Assembly: GCA_029783825.1 (NCBI GenBank)
Contig: JAREIK010001468.1
Span: 3,828,261-3,892,260, forward strand
Direction of reading: 5' to 3'
Length of the DNA: 64,000 nt
DNA from: Sapria himalayana
Taxonomy: Eukaryota; Streptophyta; Magnoliopsida; Malpighiales; Rafflesiaceae
The position numbers and the translations under genes were made by a program. Each line of letters opens with the position of its first letter. Within the stretch, counting starts at the first letter, position 1. The notes under the pieces were generated by a model, which was not told the origin of the DNA, did not search any database, and was given only the letters and a program-made list of their open reading frames with translations. Positions 1-12,169 of the stretch are shown piece by piece.

Positions 1-183
1 CACGTATGTTGAATTTCATCAATGTTTGACATCTAGTAATAAATTTTTTTTCTTTAGGTCTATTGACTTACATATAATATGAAATTTTATATTTTGTTGA
101 TTGTCCTAATATATTTTAATATATTTTAAAATTATTCTAATGAGTGATATTATTTAAGTTAGCTTGTATTATTATTTTAATTA

Positions 184-227
<44 letters not shown>

Positions 228-2243
228 CTTGAAAAATTTAGGTTAGGAGATTATTTCTATTAGTTCTTATGAATATACTCGCATAGACATCATTATTTTA
301 ATAATTATTGAATGCTATACTATTAATTTTATTTTATAATTTATTTTTCCTAACATCATCATATGATTTTTTATATATGTTAGGGTCATCATATGGATGA
401 AGTATCTCATAAAATTCAAATATTTTATTATTTAATTTTTAGTTATAATTAACAAAGTGATGATAGTGTATTATTAGAGGATGTTATCATGACTAATTTA
501 TTTGTCAGGCGTTATTAATACTACTTTGTATTATCTTTTAAATTTATTAATTATTATATTTTTTCTACAAGTTGAACTATAGATCTTTTGAAAAAGTGGG
601 ATGAATATGTTATTACACATAATGAACTATTCTTGAATCTTTCATAAATTGAAGCAAAAGACCTAAATTCAAGAATCTTACTGCCATGATAGATTTTAAA
701 TCTAATATATTATGCTTGCTGATGTATTATTTGATGCGTCTCTTATGATGTTCAATTTAACTACTAATTTTGTAACTATAAACTTTTTATAATATATACA
801 TTGAGTTGAATGTGTTTTGATTTTTTTTTAATATTTTTATTTGTAACTTTGTTAAAATGATTTTAAATTGAAAATGTTAATTTATGTAATTTAAGTTATT
901 TAGATATTTGGGTTGAACTATTGACTTAGAGTCAAATCAGTGTCGAATTTTTCAATTAAGCTATTTATATCAAATTTATTTATAATATTTATTAATTTTT
1001 ATTATAATTAATAATTATTATTAGAAAGTTATAAGTAGAAAAGAATTTTTTAATTATGGAATTTAAAAAATTGAAAAAAATTGAATATGATATGTGTACC
1101 ATGTTGAATTATAAACCTGCAACTATAATTTCATGGGTATTGATTGTAATTTGCCAGATCAAGCATCATTCGTTGTCAACTACAAATTATAAATTATTAT
1201 AAAATAAATATCATATCATAATAATATATTTTAATTAAAAAAAATTTAGTGATAAGATATTTTTTTAGAGATAGAGTTATAGTAATAAAGAAAATTGAGA
1301 ATATTATTTTGGGTGAAGTAAAGTACGAACATAAAAACTTATTTATAAAATTTTTAAAATGTTAAAGATATATTTTTTATTTTTTTTATAATTTTTAATA
1401 AGCTGAATCCTTTTATCCATTGGATTATAACTATTGCTGTTGGACTTAAAATCTAATTGTCAAGCATGCTCCACATGACAAACTGTTTTTTTATTTTATT
1501 TTAAATGTCACATGTGCGCATGCATGTGACTTGTGGCAAGGTGTCATGATTCGGTGCCATTGTCTTGGTTATTTTTTTAAATTTCTTTTTTAATTTTTAT
1601 TAATCATGTCAGCTTTGGCTTAGTTTCAAACATGACACAATTTCAAATTGATTTGAAATCATATATTAATTTGTGAATTTTAATTTATAGGCATGTGAAC
1701 TGTGCATGCCAAAGAGAATTCAAGTTGAGGCTTGCTCAATCCATCATAATAGGTCATGCTGTGGTGAATCAAATTCAGCATGCATGCTGAATTTCCTGGC
1801 TCGACATAGCACATGCGGTTGCCTGGGCTTGTGAAACTTGTTCGTGCCACGTGTCCGTGTTAGTTTGCCTAATTTGCCATCTCCAAACAGGCAGCATAAG
1901 GGTGATGCATGATGGTGTCGACTAGGGTTGAAAATGGTTTATGTGGCTTGTGGTTAGAAGTACACATGAATCTAGATGCCATTGAAGCCATTGGAAAAAT
2001 TGTTAGTTCCTTGTAGAACATTTTGGCATCAGTGAAGGTTGAAAGTTCAATGCTTAAAGTTTCAAGAACAATGGAGGTGGCAATGACAAGGGCGTCACAC
2101 ATTTGCATTAGTTATGGCAGAAATGACTCCTATGTATGTTGTGTTGTGAACAACGAGAGGTGCTTGGCGCAATTAGGGTGGCTAGAGGCAAAACAATTAG
2201 AGTAGAGACTACTGGCACTGGTAGAGATGACTGGAATCCATGG
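1..2243. other. AT-rich intergenic DNA
   Basis: No gene is recognised. The first 1.5 kb is very AT-rich with stop codons in all frames. From about 1500 to 2240 the base composition is more balanced, but the short open frames there match no family I know and their codons look random. Confidence 0.6.
187..226. repeat. (TA)n microsatellite
   Basis: About 40 bases of uninterrupted TA dinucleotide. Confidence 0.95.
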
Positions 2244-2251
2244 GATGTGAT

Positions 2252-2837
2252 TAGAGGTGTCAAATGGGCCGGCCCGGCACGGCACGGCCCGTTTTTCACG
2301 AGCATGATTGTGCTACCGTGCCGTGCCGGGCAAGGCACGGTTTAAAAAAACCGGGCCCGGCACGGCCCGCAGGCACGACGTGCCGTGCCTAGCCCGGCAC
2401 GGCCCGCAGGCACGACGTGCCGTGCCTTGCCTGGCCCGCAGGCACGACGTGCCGTGCCTTGCCTGGCCCGGCCCGCAGGCACGACGTGCCGTGCCTTGCC
2501 TGGCCCGCTCGGGCAAACCTGACCGAGCGGTTCGGGAAACGGGGGACCACGGGTCGGGTCTAATTAGACCCGACCCGCGGTCTTTTTTTGCGGGAGGGGA
2601 AGCATGCAGTCGGACTTATGGGGCTCCTGGCACGGGATAAACCCGTGCTGGTTTGCCGTGCCGCGGGCCGAACCGTGCCGGGCCAGGCACGGCACGGCTC
2701 GTGCCAGGCACGGTTCGTGCCATAGCCGGGCATGGCACGGGCCCGGGCACGGATTTTTTCCGTGCCGGGCCGGCCCAGGCAAGGCTGAACCGTGCCGTGT
2801 CTCGTGCTGGGCCGGGCCGGCACGGTTGAAACCTCTA
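2252..2837. mobile_element. Non-autonomous hAT element, GC-rich
   Basis: The element starts TAGAGGTGTCAAATGGGCCG and ends in the near-inverted form GGTTGAAACCTCTA. It is flanked by 8-bp direct repeats GATGTGAT (2244-2251) and TATGTGAT (2838-2845), which match at 7 of 8 bases; 8-bp target duplications are the hAT signature. The interior is extremely GC-rich against AT-rich surroundings and consists of iterated GGCACGG/CCGTGCC motifs on both strands. It encodes no transposase, so it would have to be moved by a relative such as the one at 33346-36430. The open frames inside it are products of the GC-rich repeats, not genes. Confidence 0.88.
2366..2503. repeat. GC-rich tandem repeat inside hAT element
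   Basis: Four units begin at 2366, 2403, 2435 and 2472, with lengths alternating 37, 32, 37 and 32. Each starts CCCGCAGGCACGACGTGCCG, and the GGCACG/CGTGCC core is palindromic. hAT transposases bind short subterminal repeats, so these may be multiplied binding sites; that role is inferred. Confidence 0.85.
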
Positions 2838-2845
2838 TATGTGAT

Positions 2846-4500
2846 CCACACCACCATATATCGACCCACATTGATAATGAAATCCTAATTTTAGGAAATC
2901 TTAATTTGAAATAGAGTTCTCACTTCTAATATCATAAAGAATATAAAAAAGATAAAAAATTGACAATCATGCTAAATAATAAAATGTGTACAAGAGTTTA
3001 TATAATCTTAACATGAATTGAAGCAACGTATATGTTGAGTGTTCTTTTTCATAAAATATTAAAGTTAAAAAATAAAGAAAAAGGATATAAAACATAATAG
3101 TTTAAAGAAAATTTTTAATTATGAAGATCAATATTATTAAAATTTAACTAACCTAATATTAAAATTTTGTGTAAAGTACTTACATATTATATTAAATTAT
3201 ATAAATGGTAAAAATGGTAAAATTATAATAACTTCATCTAATTAGTATATATTTTTCTTTTTAAAATTTGAATATTTTATATGATGTTTATTATTAATTT
3301 ATTTTTTTGTAATTGCTCCAGTTTATACTATATTTAAATTCTTATGTAACATTGATATATTTTAATAATATAGAAAGTATCTACTTTGTGGTGAAATGTG
3401 CATTTAAATAGGAAGCAAAATTAAAATATTGGGTGAGTATTTTATTATTATTTTATTTAATTGTTTATATCAATCTAAGATTTATGATTAAACATTTAGA
3501 AAATATTTTAAATTTCATAATTATTTGTATGAATTTGTTATTAGAATTTGAGGATAAGATATATTAATAATTAAATAACTTATATAGTTATTTTAAAAAT
3601 TTCTATAATAATTTCTCTTGAGTATTATAAATGGTAGAACTAATAAAATTATAATAAATTTAAATGATTAATAGGTAGGTTTGTTATTTTTAAAATTCTT
3701 TAATATTTTTATGATATTTATTACTAATATGTTTTGTTCAGTAATTATTTTATTTTGTATTATATTAAAATTATATTTGAACACGAGTGATATATTTTAA
3801 TAATATAGAAAATAATTATTTGTATTGAAATTTATATATAAACAAGAAACAAAATAAAACATTGGGTAATTATTTTATCATTATATTATTTAGTTGCTTA
3901 TATTAATATAAGATTTATGATTGAACATATATAAAATATTTTAAATTTCATAATTATTTGTATGAACTTGTTATTCGAATCTAAGAGTAAAATATATGAA
4001 GAATTAAATAACTTATATAATATTATGAATGTAAATATAATAATTTCTCTTTTGAGTATCATGATTACGTATACTAGGAAATGTTCTATTGTTCATATAA
4101 TTTGCTAAGAGAATGTTGAATTGGTTTGTGTAATAAGTATGTTCTTTTTAAAAATTCATATAATTATGCATACATATTTTATAATGAATAATACAATTTT
4201 GATATTATAAAGTAATAAGAAAGTAATGAATTCATTTTTTTGTGTTATGTATAATAACATATAATTTATTAATTACACTAATGTTTATTATAAAATTGAA
4301 ATTATTTTTTAATTGCTATGTATATAATATAAACATGAGGCTAACTTTACATTAGAGATGTTAGAATCTTTGATGTGTGAAGAATCAATGAAATGAACAC
4401 ATGACTCTACATATATAATCAAAAGTAAATGATATTTTATATTATTTTTTTATATAGAGAAAAATGTATATATTTTCTTATTCAATTTTTATTTATAGAT
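2846..4500. other. AT-rich intergenic DNA
   Basis: No coding signal was seen. About half of the stretch is the tandem duplication described separately. Confidence 0.6.
3203..4064. repeat. Diverged ~430-bp tandem duplication
   Basis: Copy A runs about 3203-3628 and copy B about 3629-4064. Matching blocks occur in the same order, for example TGATATATTTTAATAATATA (3352, 3789), the 'atattttaaatttcataattatttgtatgaa' block (about 3505 and 3935), and the final AATTTCTCTT.GAGTAT. The copies differ by many substitutions and small indels, so the duplication is old. Neither copy codes for anything recognisable. Confidence 0.82.
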
Positions 4501-5153
4501 ATAGGTGGTGTTTGTTTTTTTTATTTTATGCTGAATAAAATTTTTTCTAAGCTTAATACTGAATGATAATAGTATTTAATATTAAATTATTTTTTTTGAT
4601 ATTTTGTCTCTAATAAGAATTAAGTTGTTTGTTTTTTACATATTAAAAATTAACATCTTAACAGCTTAATATATTAAGAAATTTTAACTATATATTTTTA
4701 ATTATCTAAAGATATCACATTTGATGTCAATATTTAATCTCATTTCATAACAATTATAAAAGTTAAAAATACAAGCATTAATTAAATTTAAAATATTTTA
4801 ATTCAAATGCATATTCATATATATTTAAATAAAAATATGAAAATATAAGTACAAATTTTAAAATATCTAAAGCTATAATATTTGATACTTATATTTAACA
4901 TTACATTTTACACCATTATAAAAAGCTAAAATGATAAATATTTGATACTATTATTTGATATTTCATTTTATACAATGATAAAAATTAAAATGACAAGTTA
5001 ATTGAATACTTGAAATAGTTCATTTACAATATGATCTTGAAATTATAGTTTGTACTCTTGATTGACATCTGTAAAAAAGTTATTTATAGTTGAGCATTGA
5101 TTTTGATTTTCACAATCACTTTTCAATTTTTTTTCAGTGTCATATTCAAAAAA

Positions 5154-5455
5154 CTATCCATCTGCAACATAGACTTGTCGAAGAATATTGTGAATGAAGA
5201 AATATGACATAATTATTTTTGTTTGTATAGCATATAAATAAGGTGTTATTTTCTTTAATATTGGAAAATGTGTCTTAACAATACCAAATACACGTTCAAT
5301 GATATTTCTTAATCTTATATGACTTAAATTAAATATCACATTTCTTTCCACAGCTTTACCACCACTATGAAAATGATTCAACCAATATGTGCATTATGAT
5401 ATGGTTTTATAAAACCTCTAGTGTGTGTATATGTTGTATTCACTAAATAATAATT
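5154..5455 (-). pseudogene. PIF/Harbinger transposase C-terminal remnant
   Basis: Read on the minus strand, 5455 to 5154 gives the C-terminal part of a DDE_Tnp_4 nuclease: a YYLVNTTYTHTRGFIKPY-like block, then after a frame disruption NLSHIRLRNIIERVFGIVK and a final HNILR. These match the conserved 'NxRHaxLRNVIERxFGvLK...HNfiR' region known in plant PIF transposases, which contains the last catalytic acidic residue (E of IER). The rest of the protein is missing and a frame break separates the two blocks, so it is dead. Confidence 0.8.
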
Positions 5456-5721
5456 TTTTGAAAGAGAGAATATAGTATATTATAATGTTATTAAATAAAA
5501 ATAATAATAAATAAAATAAAGTCAAAATAAAATAATAATAAATAAATAAAATAAAATAATTTTTCAACGGGAAGGAGGAAAATGATGGATCGAGCATTTT
5601 TTGATCCAGTATTTTTCGAATGGTTTTATTTGAATAGAAAAGGCCAAAAAATTTTGATTAATCATTTTAGCATTTTTTTAAAAAAATTTAAGTGATAAAT
5701 TTTAAAAAAAAAATATATTTC

Positions 5722-5760
5722 GGCTTACCGCTGAAAGTGATTTGCTTTCAGCGTTAAGCC
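5722..5760. repeat. Subterminal hairpin of the PIF element
   Basis: GGCTTACCGCTGAAAG (5722-5737) and CTTTCAGCGTTAAGCC (5745-5760) form a 16-bp inverted repeat with one mismatch and a 7-base loop, 17 bp inside the right end of the element. Confidence 0.85.
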
Positions 5761-5780
5761 AAAAAAACAAACACAGCCAT

Positions 5781-6358
5781 ATGACTTTTTCTTTGTTCAA
5801 GTGCCAATAAAATCTGTTTAGGTGACAATTGAATTAAAGTTTAGTTTTTTTGTAAAATAATTTGTAAACAAAAAAGATAAATTCTCAAATTGATATTTTC
5901 ATACTTAATGACAATTTTCTCTATAAACCACCATAATATAATATATGATATGTACAAAAAAATTAAATTATAATTATCTTTATCTCCTCTCTTGCTCACT
6001 CTCTCAAATTAAATTATAATATTTAATCCATATTATTTCTTGGTCCATATTGGCTATGTGGCCCAAGGGTTGGACCATGTAAGACTCTTGTTTTAATAAT
6101 ATGATAGGTCCAATTGAAAAGCCTCCTAGGGATCGTGTCCAGCAACCTCGGGGATCGTACTCATTATTGTTGAGTAATAGTATCAATCTTCTTTGTCAAC
6201 CGGACTATTATATCTTTGGTAAATCAAATACTAATTTATTATTTACTACATAATTATTTGTTTTTGAATTATTTATGTGATAACTTAGAGTAAGTGTAAA
6301 AAAAATTTATTTGATAGTTAGGCAATGGTTTGAAGAATGAGAACAACCAAAAGACTCA
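5781..6358. other. Intergenic DNA
   Basis: Mostly AT-rich. The block at 6040-6180 has a more balanced composition and a 60-codon open frame on the minus strand, but I do not recognise it. Confidence 0.5.
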
Positions 6359-6366
6359 TATTTAAA

Positions 6367-7185
6367 TAGAGGTGTCACATAGGTCTGACAAGTTTTTTGG
6401 TGGCCCAATCGGGTCACTGTGCTTGGCCGGACACGACATGGTTCAGTAATTATGTCGTACATGGCACGACATGGCTTGAGTTGGCTAGGTTCGATCAGGT
6501 TCTCTAACTCGGTTTGTAATTGGGTCGGGCCATGTCGTGCCTAGACTTGCCTGGGTTGGGCCGACTTTGGGCTGGTTCGGGTCGGTTCGGTTCGTTGGGA
6601 ATTGGTTCATCCTAAACTTCAAAATCTTTATAAATTTTAAATTTTAATATTAAAATAAAATAAATTAATTAAATAAATTAATAAATCAACTAACAACTAA
6701 AAACTAACAAGTAACAACTTATAACAATAAATATGTAAAAATTATAAAATAATAATTAATAAAGCAAGATTAAGATAAAATAATTAAAAGATAAAAAATA
6801 ATATTGCAAAGATAAACTCATAAATAAAAAATATGAATCTCTTCTCATAAGAAAGTGTCTGAATAAAAAATGAACTTAATAAAAAAAACAGCAAGCTCAA
6901 GCCTCAAAGTTAAATGACAAAAATAAATAAACCGAAGGCACGATGCATGGTTCGGGTCATGCCGAAATACCGTGTCTTTGGGCAATTGTACCGGGTCTCA
7001 TTTGGCCCGGCATGAGGCTCTGGTTTCCTTTGTACAGCATGCATGGCATGACATGAGTCGTGCCGAGAGCTAGCCCGGCACGTGCTCAGGCATGGTTCTA
7101 GACCATGCCTTGCCGGGCTAGGCACGACTGAGTCGGGCTGTGCTTCGGGCTGGGTTCGGGCTGCTCGGCCCATCTGACACCTCTA
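6367..7185. mobile_element. Non-autonomous hAT element
   Basis: The element starts TAGAGGTGTCACATAGG and ends GCCCATCTGACACCTCTA, a terminal inverted repeat of the same family as 2252-2837. The flanks are TATTTAAA (6359-6366) and TATTTAAG (7186-7193), an 8-bp target duplication with one difference. GC-rich arms (6400-6600 and 6940-7175) with GGCACG-type motifs surround an AT-rich core of about 300 bp. No transposase is encoded. Confidence 0.88.
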
Positions 7186-7193
7186 TATTTAAG

Positions 7194-8016
7194 TATTAGT
7201 TTTTATTTTTAATGAGTACATTCTATCATTATTGAAGAGTATATTTTATATTTTTCATTAAAAATAATAAAATTTAATAATTATTTATTAGTATTAAAAA
7301 TATATTAATATAAATTTCTATACAATGAATCTTATATATCATCATTTTAAATATATGATGAAATATATACATATTTACTAATTATTTATTACTTTCACCT
7401 AGGCTAGACATTACTTAGGAATTAGGCATGAAGAATAATCTATATGGCTATTTTTTTTTTTAAATTATTAGTTCTATTAATAACTCGTACTATCTCTGTA
7501 GTTTATTCAATAATTTTTTTTTTGATTGCTAGCTCAACTAATTTTTCTCTTGTGCTAGTTCTACTTTTAATTTAATTGCTTACAACTTTATATTAGTATC
7601 TAAACTTATCATCGTTTAAATTTGCTTTTTTATATTGTTTTTTGTTTTTTGATTTTTTAAATTCATATAGTTGGTCATATCTATTTTATAATATGAAAGA
7701 TATTTAAGGTTTTTTTTTAGCTTTTTTTAATATCTCAATTAAATATTTTTTATTGTTAAGTATATTTTTCTCAGTAATTTTTTGATAAAAAAAGTACAAA
7801 ATTGAATTGGTATAGTTTTAGTTAGGAAGCTGAGCATGTTTTCACCCTTGTTTTTTTTTTTTTAATTGATTTGCCTCTTAATTGTTTAATTCAATCATAA
7901 TATAATTTTTGAGAAAATTAGAAATATCACATAAGATCATATTTTTTATATTGCAAAAATAAAATTTAATAAGCAAGCATATATCTTTTTTTTTTTCCTA
8001 TATGAATATATTTATT
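7194..8016. other. T-rich intergenic DNA
   Basis: Long T-runs on the plus strand (7450-7460, 7509-7520, 7850-7865, 7986-7998). No gene was seen. Confidence 0.55.
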
Positions 8017-8390
8017 TGGAGGTGCCAAACAAGCCAAATTGGGCAGGCACAACCCATTTCTTGGGTTGAAGAGGGCCATCTTGCCGAGAGTGTTGGGTTG
8101 GGTCACCAAGGACTTGGCACTGATACTATGTGCTTATACTCATGAGTGGGCAAGAGCTGTGAGTGGCAAGATGGTGGTCCCCTTTCTCGGCATGAGCCAC
8201 AAGTGACGAGGCTGAGCCTTTGCACGAGCCAAAAGTAATGATGCTGAGCCTTTGCACGAGCCAAAAGTGACGAGGTCAAGCTTTTGCATGAGCCACAAGC
8301 TGATTCACAATTTATTTGTTTATAACTACAATTTGCAAGGTGTATGCAACAACACTACTACAACAGCCTGGGCTTGATAATTTTGAACTT
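8017..8390. mobile_element. Degraded hAT-like island
   Basis: The left end TGGAGGTGCCAAACAAGCC resembles the TAGAGGTGTCAAA terminus of the other hAT elements, and it is followed by a GC-rich block with words such as GGGCAGGCAC and GGCTTG. No matching right end or target duplication was found, so the right limit is a guess from base composition. Confidence 0.4.
8192..8302. repeat. 32-bp tandem repeat, 3.5 copies
   Basis: Units start at 8192, 8224, 8256 and 8288 (the last partial), with core ACGAGCCAAAAGTGACGAGG then CTGAGCCTTTGC. Spacing is exactly 32 bases and the units differ at a few positions. Confidence 0.9.
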
Positions 8391-9300
8391 GTTATCTTTG
8401 GTATTAAGAATTTTGGACAAAAATAAAATGTAATTGAGACTAAATATCCAATTAAATAAAAAAAAAATACATGATTAATAAAAAAAATTATTTGTAAGCT
8501 TTATTTGTTGTTCACATCTTGAATTTTAAGATCATGATTTATGTAAAAATTAATTTCTCGAAATCTTGGAGAAATCTGCATGGTAAAACTCAAAGCATGA
8601 TGCTTCTGTTTTTCCAAATTTTCAAGTATATACAACTAGTACTATATATGATGCAAGATTTATTCTTTTGTTTCAATTTAAATCCTAATGTTATAGTAAA
8701 CACTAAATAAGCTAGTAGATTATATATATTATTTTTGGTAGCATAAAAAAAATAGATTCAAGATTTTAATTATTTTATAATATTAAAATTTTGTAAGTTA
8801 TCTAAAGATTTATCGATACAAATACTTTGAAAGGTTCAACCTACTTGATGAAGCATATCTTCTTTTTTACTTCACTAGTTGAATATATAATAGATTATCT
8901 CCAAATATGATTTGAATCATGATATTTGAAAAATTATAATATTTCTTATTATAATTTTAATATAAATTATTTAATTATTCATATTTTTTAATTTATAATT
9001 TCAGTTGTAGATTCATACAATATAATAATTTAGCAACATATTGATGGAATCTTTACATACTATTTTAATTTTTTTTTATTTCTACATATATTAAACTAAA
9101 AACTAATATTCTCTATGTTTTTGAAGAATACATATCAGTGATATCATTAAATATTTCAAAAATTTTAAAAATAAAAAAACTTACTTTACATTTACAATCA
9201 TATCAAATTAATAAAATATATTTTATTATTAATAAAATATTATAATTTTTTTTATACTCAATACAAGAATATAATATTATATAAGTATAATTTCAAGATT
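8391..9300. other. AT-rich intergenic DNA
   Basis: Nothing recognised. A 63-codon plus-strand frame at 8519-8710 has no family resemblance. Confidence 0.5.
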
Positions 9301-9307
9301 ATTAAAT

Positions 9308-9532
9308 TAGAGATGTCAAATGGGCTTGCTAGCTGGCATAGCCCAATTTTTTATGGCTGGTCAATCCAATATGCCATGCTTGATAATGCATGAGATTTGT
9401 TCTCATGTTGTGTCTTATTGGTATGACTTCATTAATGGTTAGCTCAGCATGATTTGATTGGCTTTCTTACTGTTACTTTTATGCTGGGTCAGTTTTGAGT
9501 CATGTTAGGTCATGTTTGTTATAGTTGGTCAA
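9308..9532. mobile_element. hAT left-end fragment
   Basis: TAGAGATGTCAAATGGGCTT at 9308 matches the 5' terminus of the local hAT family with one change. The following 200 bp has decayed GGCATAG/GGTCATG words like the arms of the better copies. No right end was found. Confidence 0.55.
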
Positions 9533-9820
9533 AAAGATTAATTAAAAATGTTGAATTATTAAATTTATTTTAAATTTTTATTAGAAAAATTAAATATTAA
9601 AATAATAAAAATTATATTGTATTATAAATTTAAATGAATTAAAATTAATAATTAAAAAAAATATTTTACATTTAGTTCAAGATATCATATAAAAAAATAC
9701 AATCTGAATTTCTGATTGATAACCTTAAAAAACTTAATTATATAAACAATGAGAAATAATTTTTGAACATAAAATCATAAATTTGATACATAACTAAAAG
9801 CAAAAATAGAAAAGAATATG

Positions 9821-10441
9821 TATCGTAATCATTATTATCTCTGTCATCAAAATTATCTAATTTATAATTTGATTCATGATTTAGCTGACGATTTTATTCA
9901 TGATTCAGAGGATAAGCGATTCGATTCATTAAAAGTATCAAAAATATGTATGAATTAAAGATTGAATCGCTAAATCATGAATTGATTCATATAAATTGAT
10001 TTGATACCGATTCTCAAGGGGCTAAGTTTCTCAAAAAGTTAAAAATAAAAATTAAAATATCAAAAAAAAATTGTCAATTGTAGGAATTATTTAACATATA
10101 AAAAAGAAATTTCAACCTTTGATATTATGAATTTATGAGAAGAAACGAAAAAGGGTGAAGAAAATCAACAGTTTGGTATAAGTATAACGAATTTATGAGA
10201 AGATACAAAAAATGGAGAAAATCAGAAGTTAAAGAAGAATTAAAAAGGAGAAAAATTTGAAATTAATTTATTATCTTATTATTTAAACATAATTTAAATA
10301 GTTTAATTATTATTATAAATATAAAATGAATCTTACGATTTGATTCAATTTTTGATTTTTATTTTCGATTCACTAATCAAGTATTCTGATTCTCGATTTG
10401 AATCTCGATTTAATAAATATGATTATGATCATCATTATGTT
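9821..10441. mobile_element. MITE-like element, copy 1
   Basis: This shares several blocks with 15404-15900 in the same order: GATTCATGATTTAG, AAAAATATG.ATGAATT.AAGA, CTCAAAAAGT.AAAAATAAAA, TGTAGGAATTA and the closing CGATTCT.GATT.GAA.CTCGA. Both ends are rich in GATTCRAATCGA-type words that pair with each other, giving a long imperfect terminal inverted repeat. No open frame. The superfamily is undecided (Mutator-like or hAT). Confidence 0.6.
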
Positions 10442-12169
10442 TGATTTTGAAGGTAGCGCTAATGGTCATTTTAATATTTCTTGATATTTTGAGCCATTAT
10501 TTGTCAGTAATTTTTTTTATTTAGAATATTTAACTTTGAATCTTTTCAATCCTTTAAGCATGCAAATATTTATATGATATATGATCGTAGTTTAGATCTC
10601 CTATTTGAAATAGTATTGGTAGTCAGAAAAAATTAACTCTGATACATTGCTAGATATCAAAAGGGTTAGTAGATAATGTATCATCTTAGATAACATGAGA
10701 TTTATAGATTCATATGATTTTAACTAATTCAAAATATTTAATTTTTTATTATTATCATGTGATATGATAAAGTAGTAATCAGTATCTAAGTACCGAAATA
10801 ATTCGCTCTTATTTGATATATTATCATGCTTATTCCTAGCTAATTAAATTTAAATATCAGTCTTTGAAAATGGTGTTAATATTTGTACTTGAAGCTTTTC
10901 TATAATTACAATTACATCTAATATCGTAATATATAATATGTTATTTAATTTTTCATAAATTCAATCATTAAGTTTTTGTTTTTCTATTTTGTTCATCTAT
11001 GTAGATTTGCATGTTAAAATATTTTTTATTCTTATCACATTAACTTAGAGATTCATACAGACAGTCAAATAATAAAGAGTTAAAATTAAGAGATACACAA
11101 ATGACACTAAAAGTAAAATGTCTTTTTTACTTATCAAAATATCACTAATGTTGTGTGTAATGCAATGCACATGGTAAGAGGGTACATAAATGAATACTTG
11201 TTTGTTATATAATAAAAAATATTAAAGAATTAAAAAAATTTTATGTTAAAAGTTTGAATCATCAATAATAAATATATCTCTTATTATTAACATAGTTAGA
11301 TTTTACATATTGATAATCAATATTTAACTCTAACATTTAGTATGTATAATTTTAATGGTATTTTACAATTATTTGAAAATTTAGGCTATTTGATAAATAA
11401 AAATTGTCAAACTTTTGTTATTTATTAGGTATTATAAGGTATTTTAGTATATTTTTTTTTATTTGAGAAAATAATTTCTATTTTTGCTTATACCACCAGG
11501 TCAACCACATGATAGATACACCTAAAATAAAAATTTTTACCCGTAAGTTTGTTTATAATGGTTCTGATAAATATATTAATAGTAATATTATTATCTAAAG
11601 AATTATCGATTGTAATACTAAAAATATTATTCTAAATATTATATTCTTTTATTTAATCTCAATCATACCCTCATGATATGATCATCATGAGAATATGAAA
11701 TCTCAAGAAATTTAATTTTTTTATTAAATATTTATTTAGAATTGACATAGTGGGTGATGAGACATGTAAATAATATATCATTATAATTAGTCTAGATGTT
11801 AGATATCATTTATATTGTTTTTTTTATTTTTTATAAATTTATTAATTATTTATTATTTTTTTTAATTTATAATATTTTATTATGTCATTCCTAAGTAATA
11901 CATAAGAATTTTACGTTAAATAGGTTAAAAGTATGTCTGCATAATATTGATTGTCTTTGGTTTCTTTGTAAATTTAATTGGAAAATTCGTGATTATAATA
12001 ATTTGATAATGTTTTCCTTTTTAAAATTATTATGATAAATGAAGATGATCAATGAAGCTTAAGTTGGTCTAACTCTAAAGGTCTTTTTGCTTAGTTGGAT
12101 TTGACTAAGATTTAATTTATCATATTTTTTGGTGTAATAATTAGCATGTTTTATGAGTTGGTCATTGCA
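10442..12169. other. AT-rich intergenic DNA
   Basis: No gene, repeat array or recognisable transposon end was seen. Confidence 0.5.

Larger units (their letters stand above)
4504..5777. mobile_element. PIF/Harbinger element, internally deleted
   Basis: The left end reads GGTGGTGTTTGTTTTTTT and the right end AAAAAAACAAACACAGCC, together forming an imperfect terminal inverted repeat. Both ends are flanked by ATA (4501-4503, 5778-5780), consistent with the 3-bp target duplication of this superfamily, although the usual form is TTA/TAA. The middle holds a minus-strand transposase remnant (5154-5455). At about 1.3 kb it is much shorter than an autonomous PIF element and has lost the Myb-like gene and most of the transposase. 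Confidence 0.75.

Noticed and set aside
2136..2888. Several overlapping open frames of 60-110 codons on both strands
   Set aside because: They are Arg/Ala/Pro/Gly-rich products of the GC-rich hAT repeats, open in many frames at once because stop codons are AT-rich.
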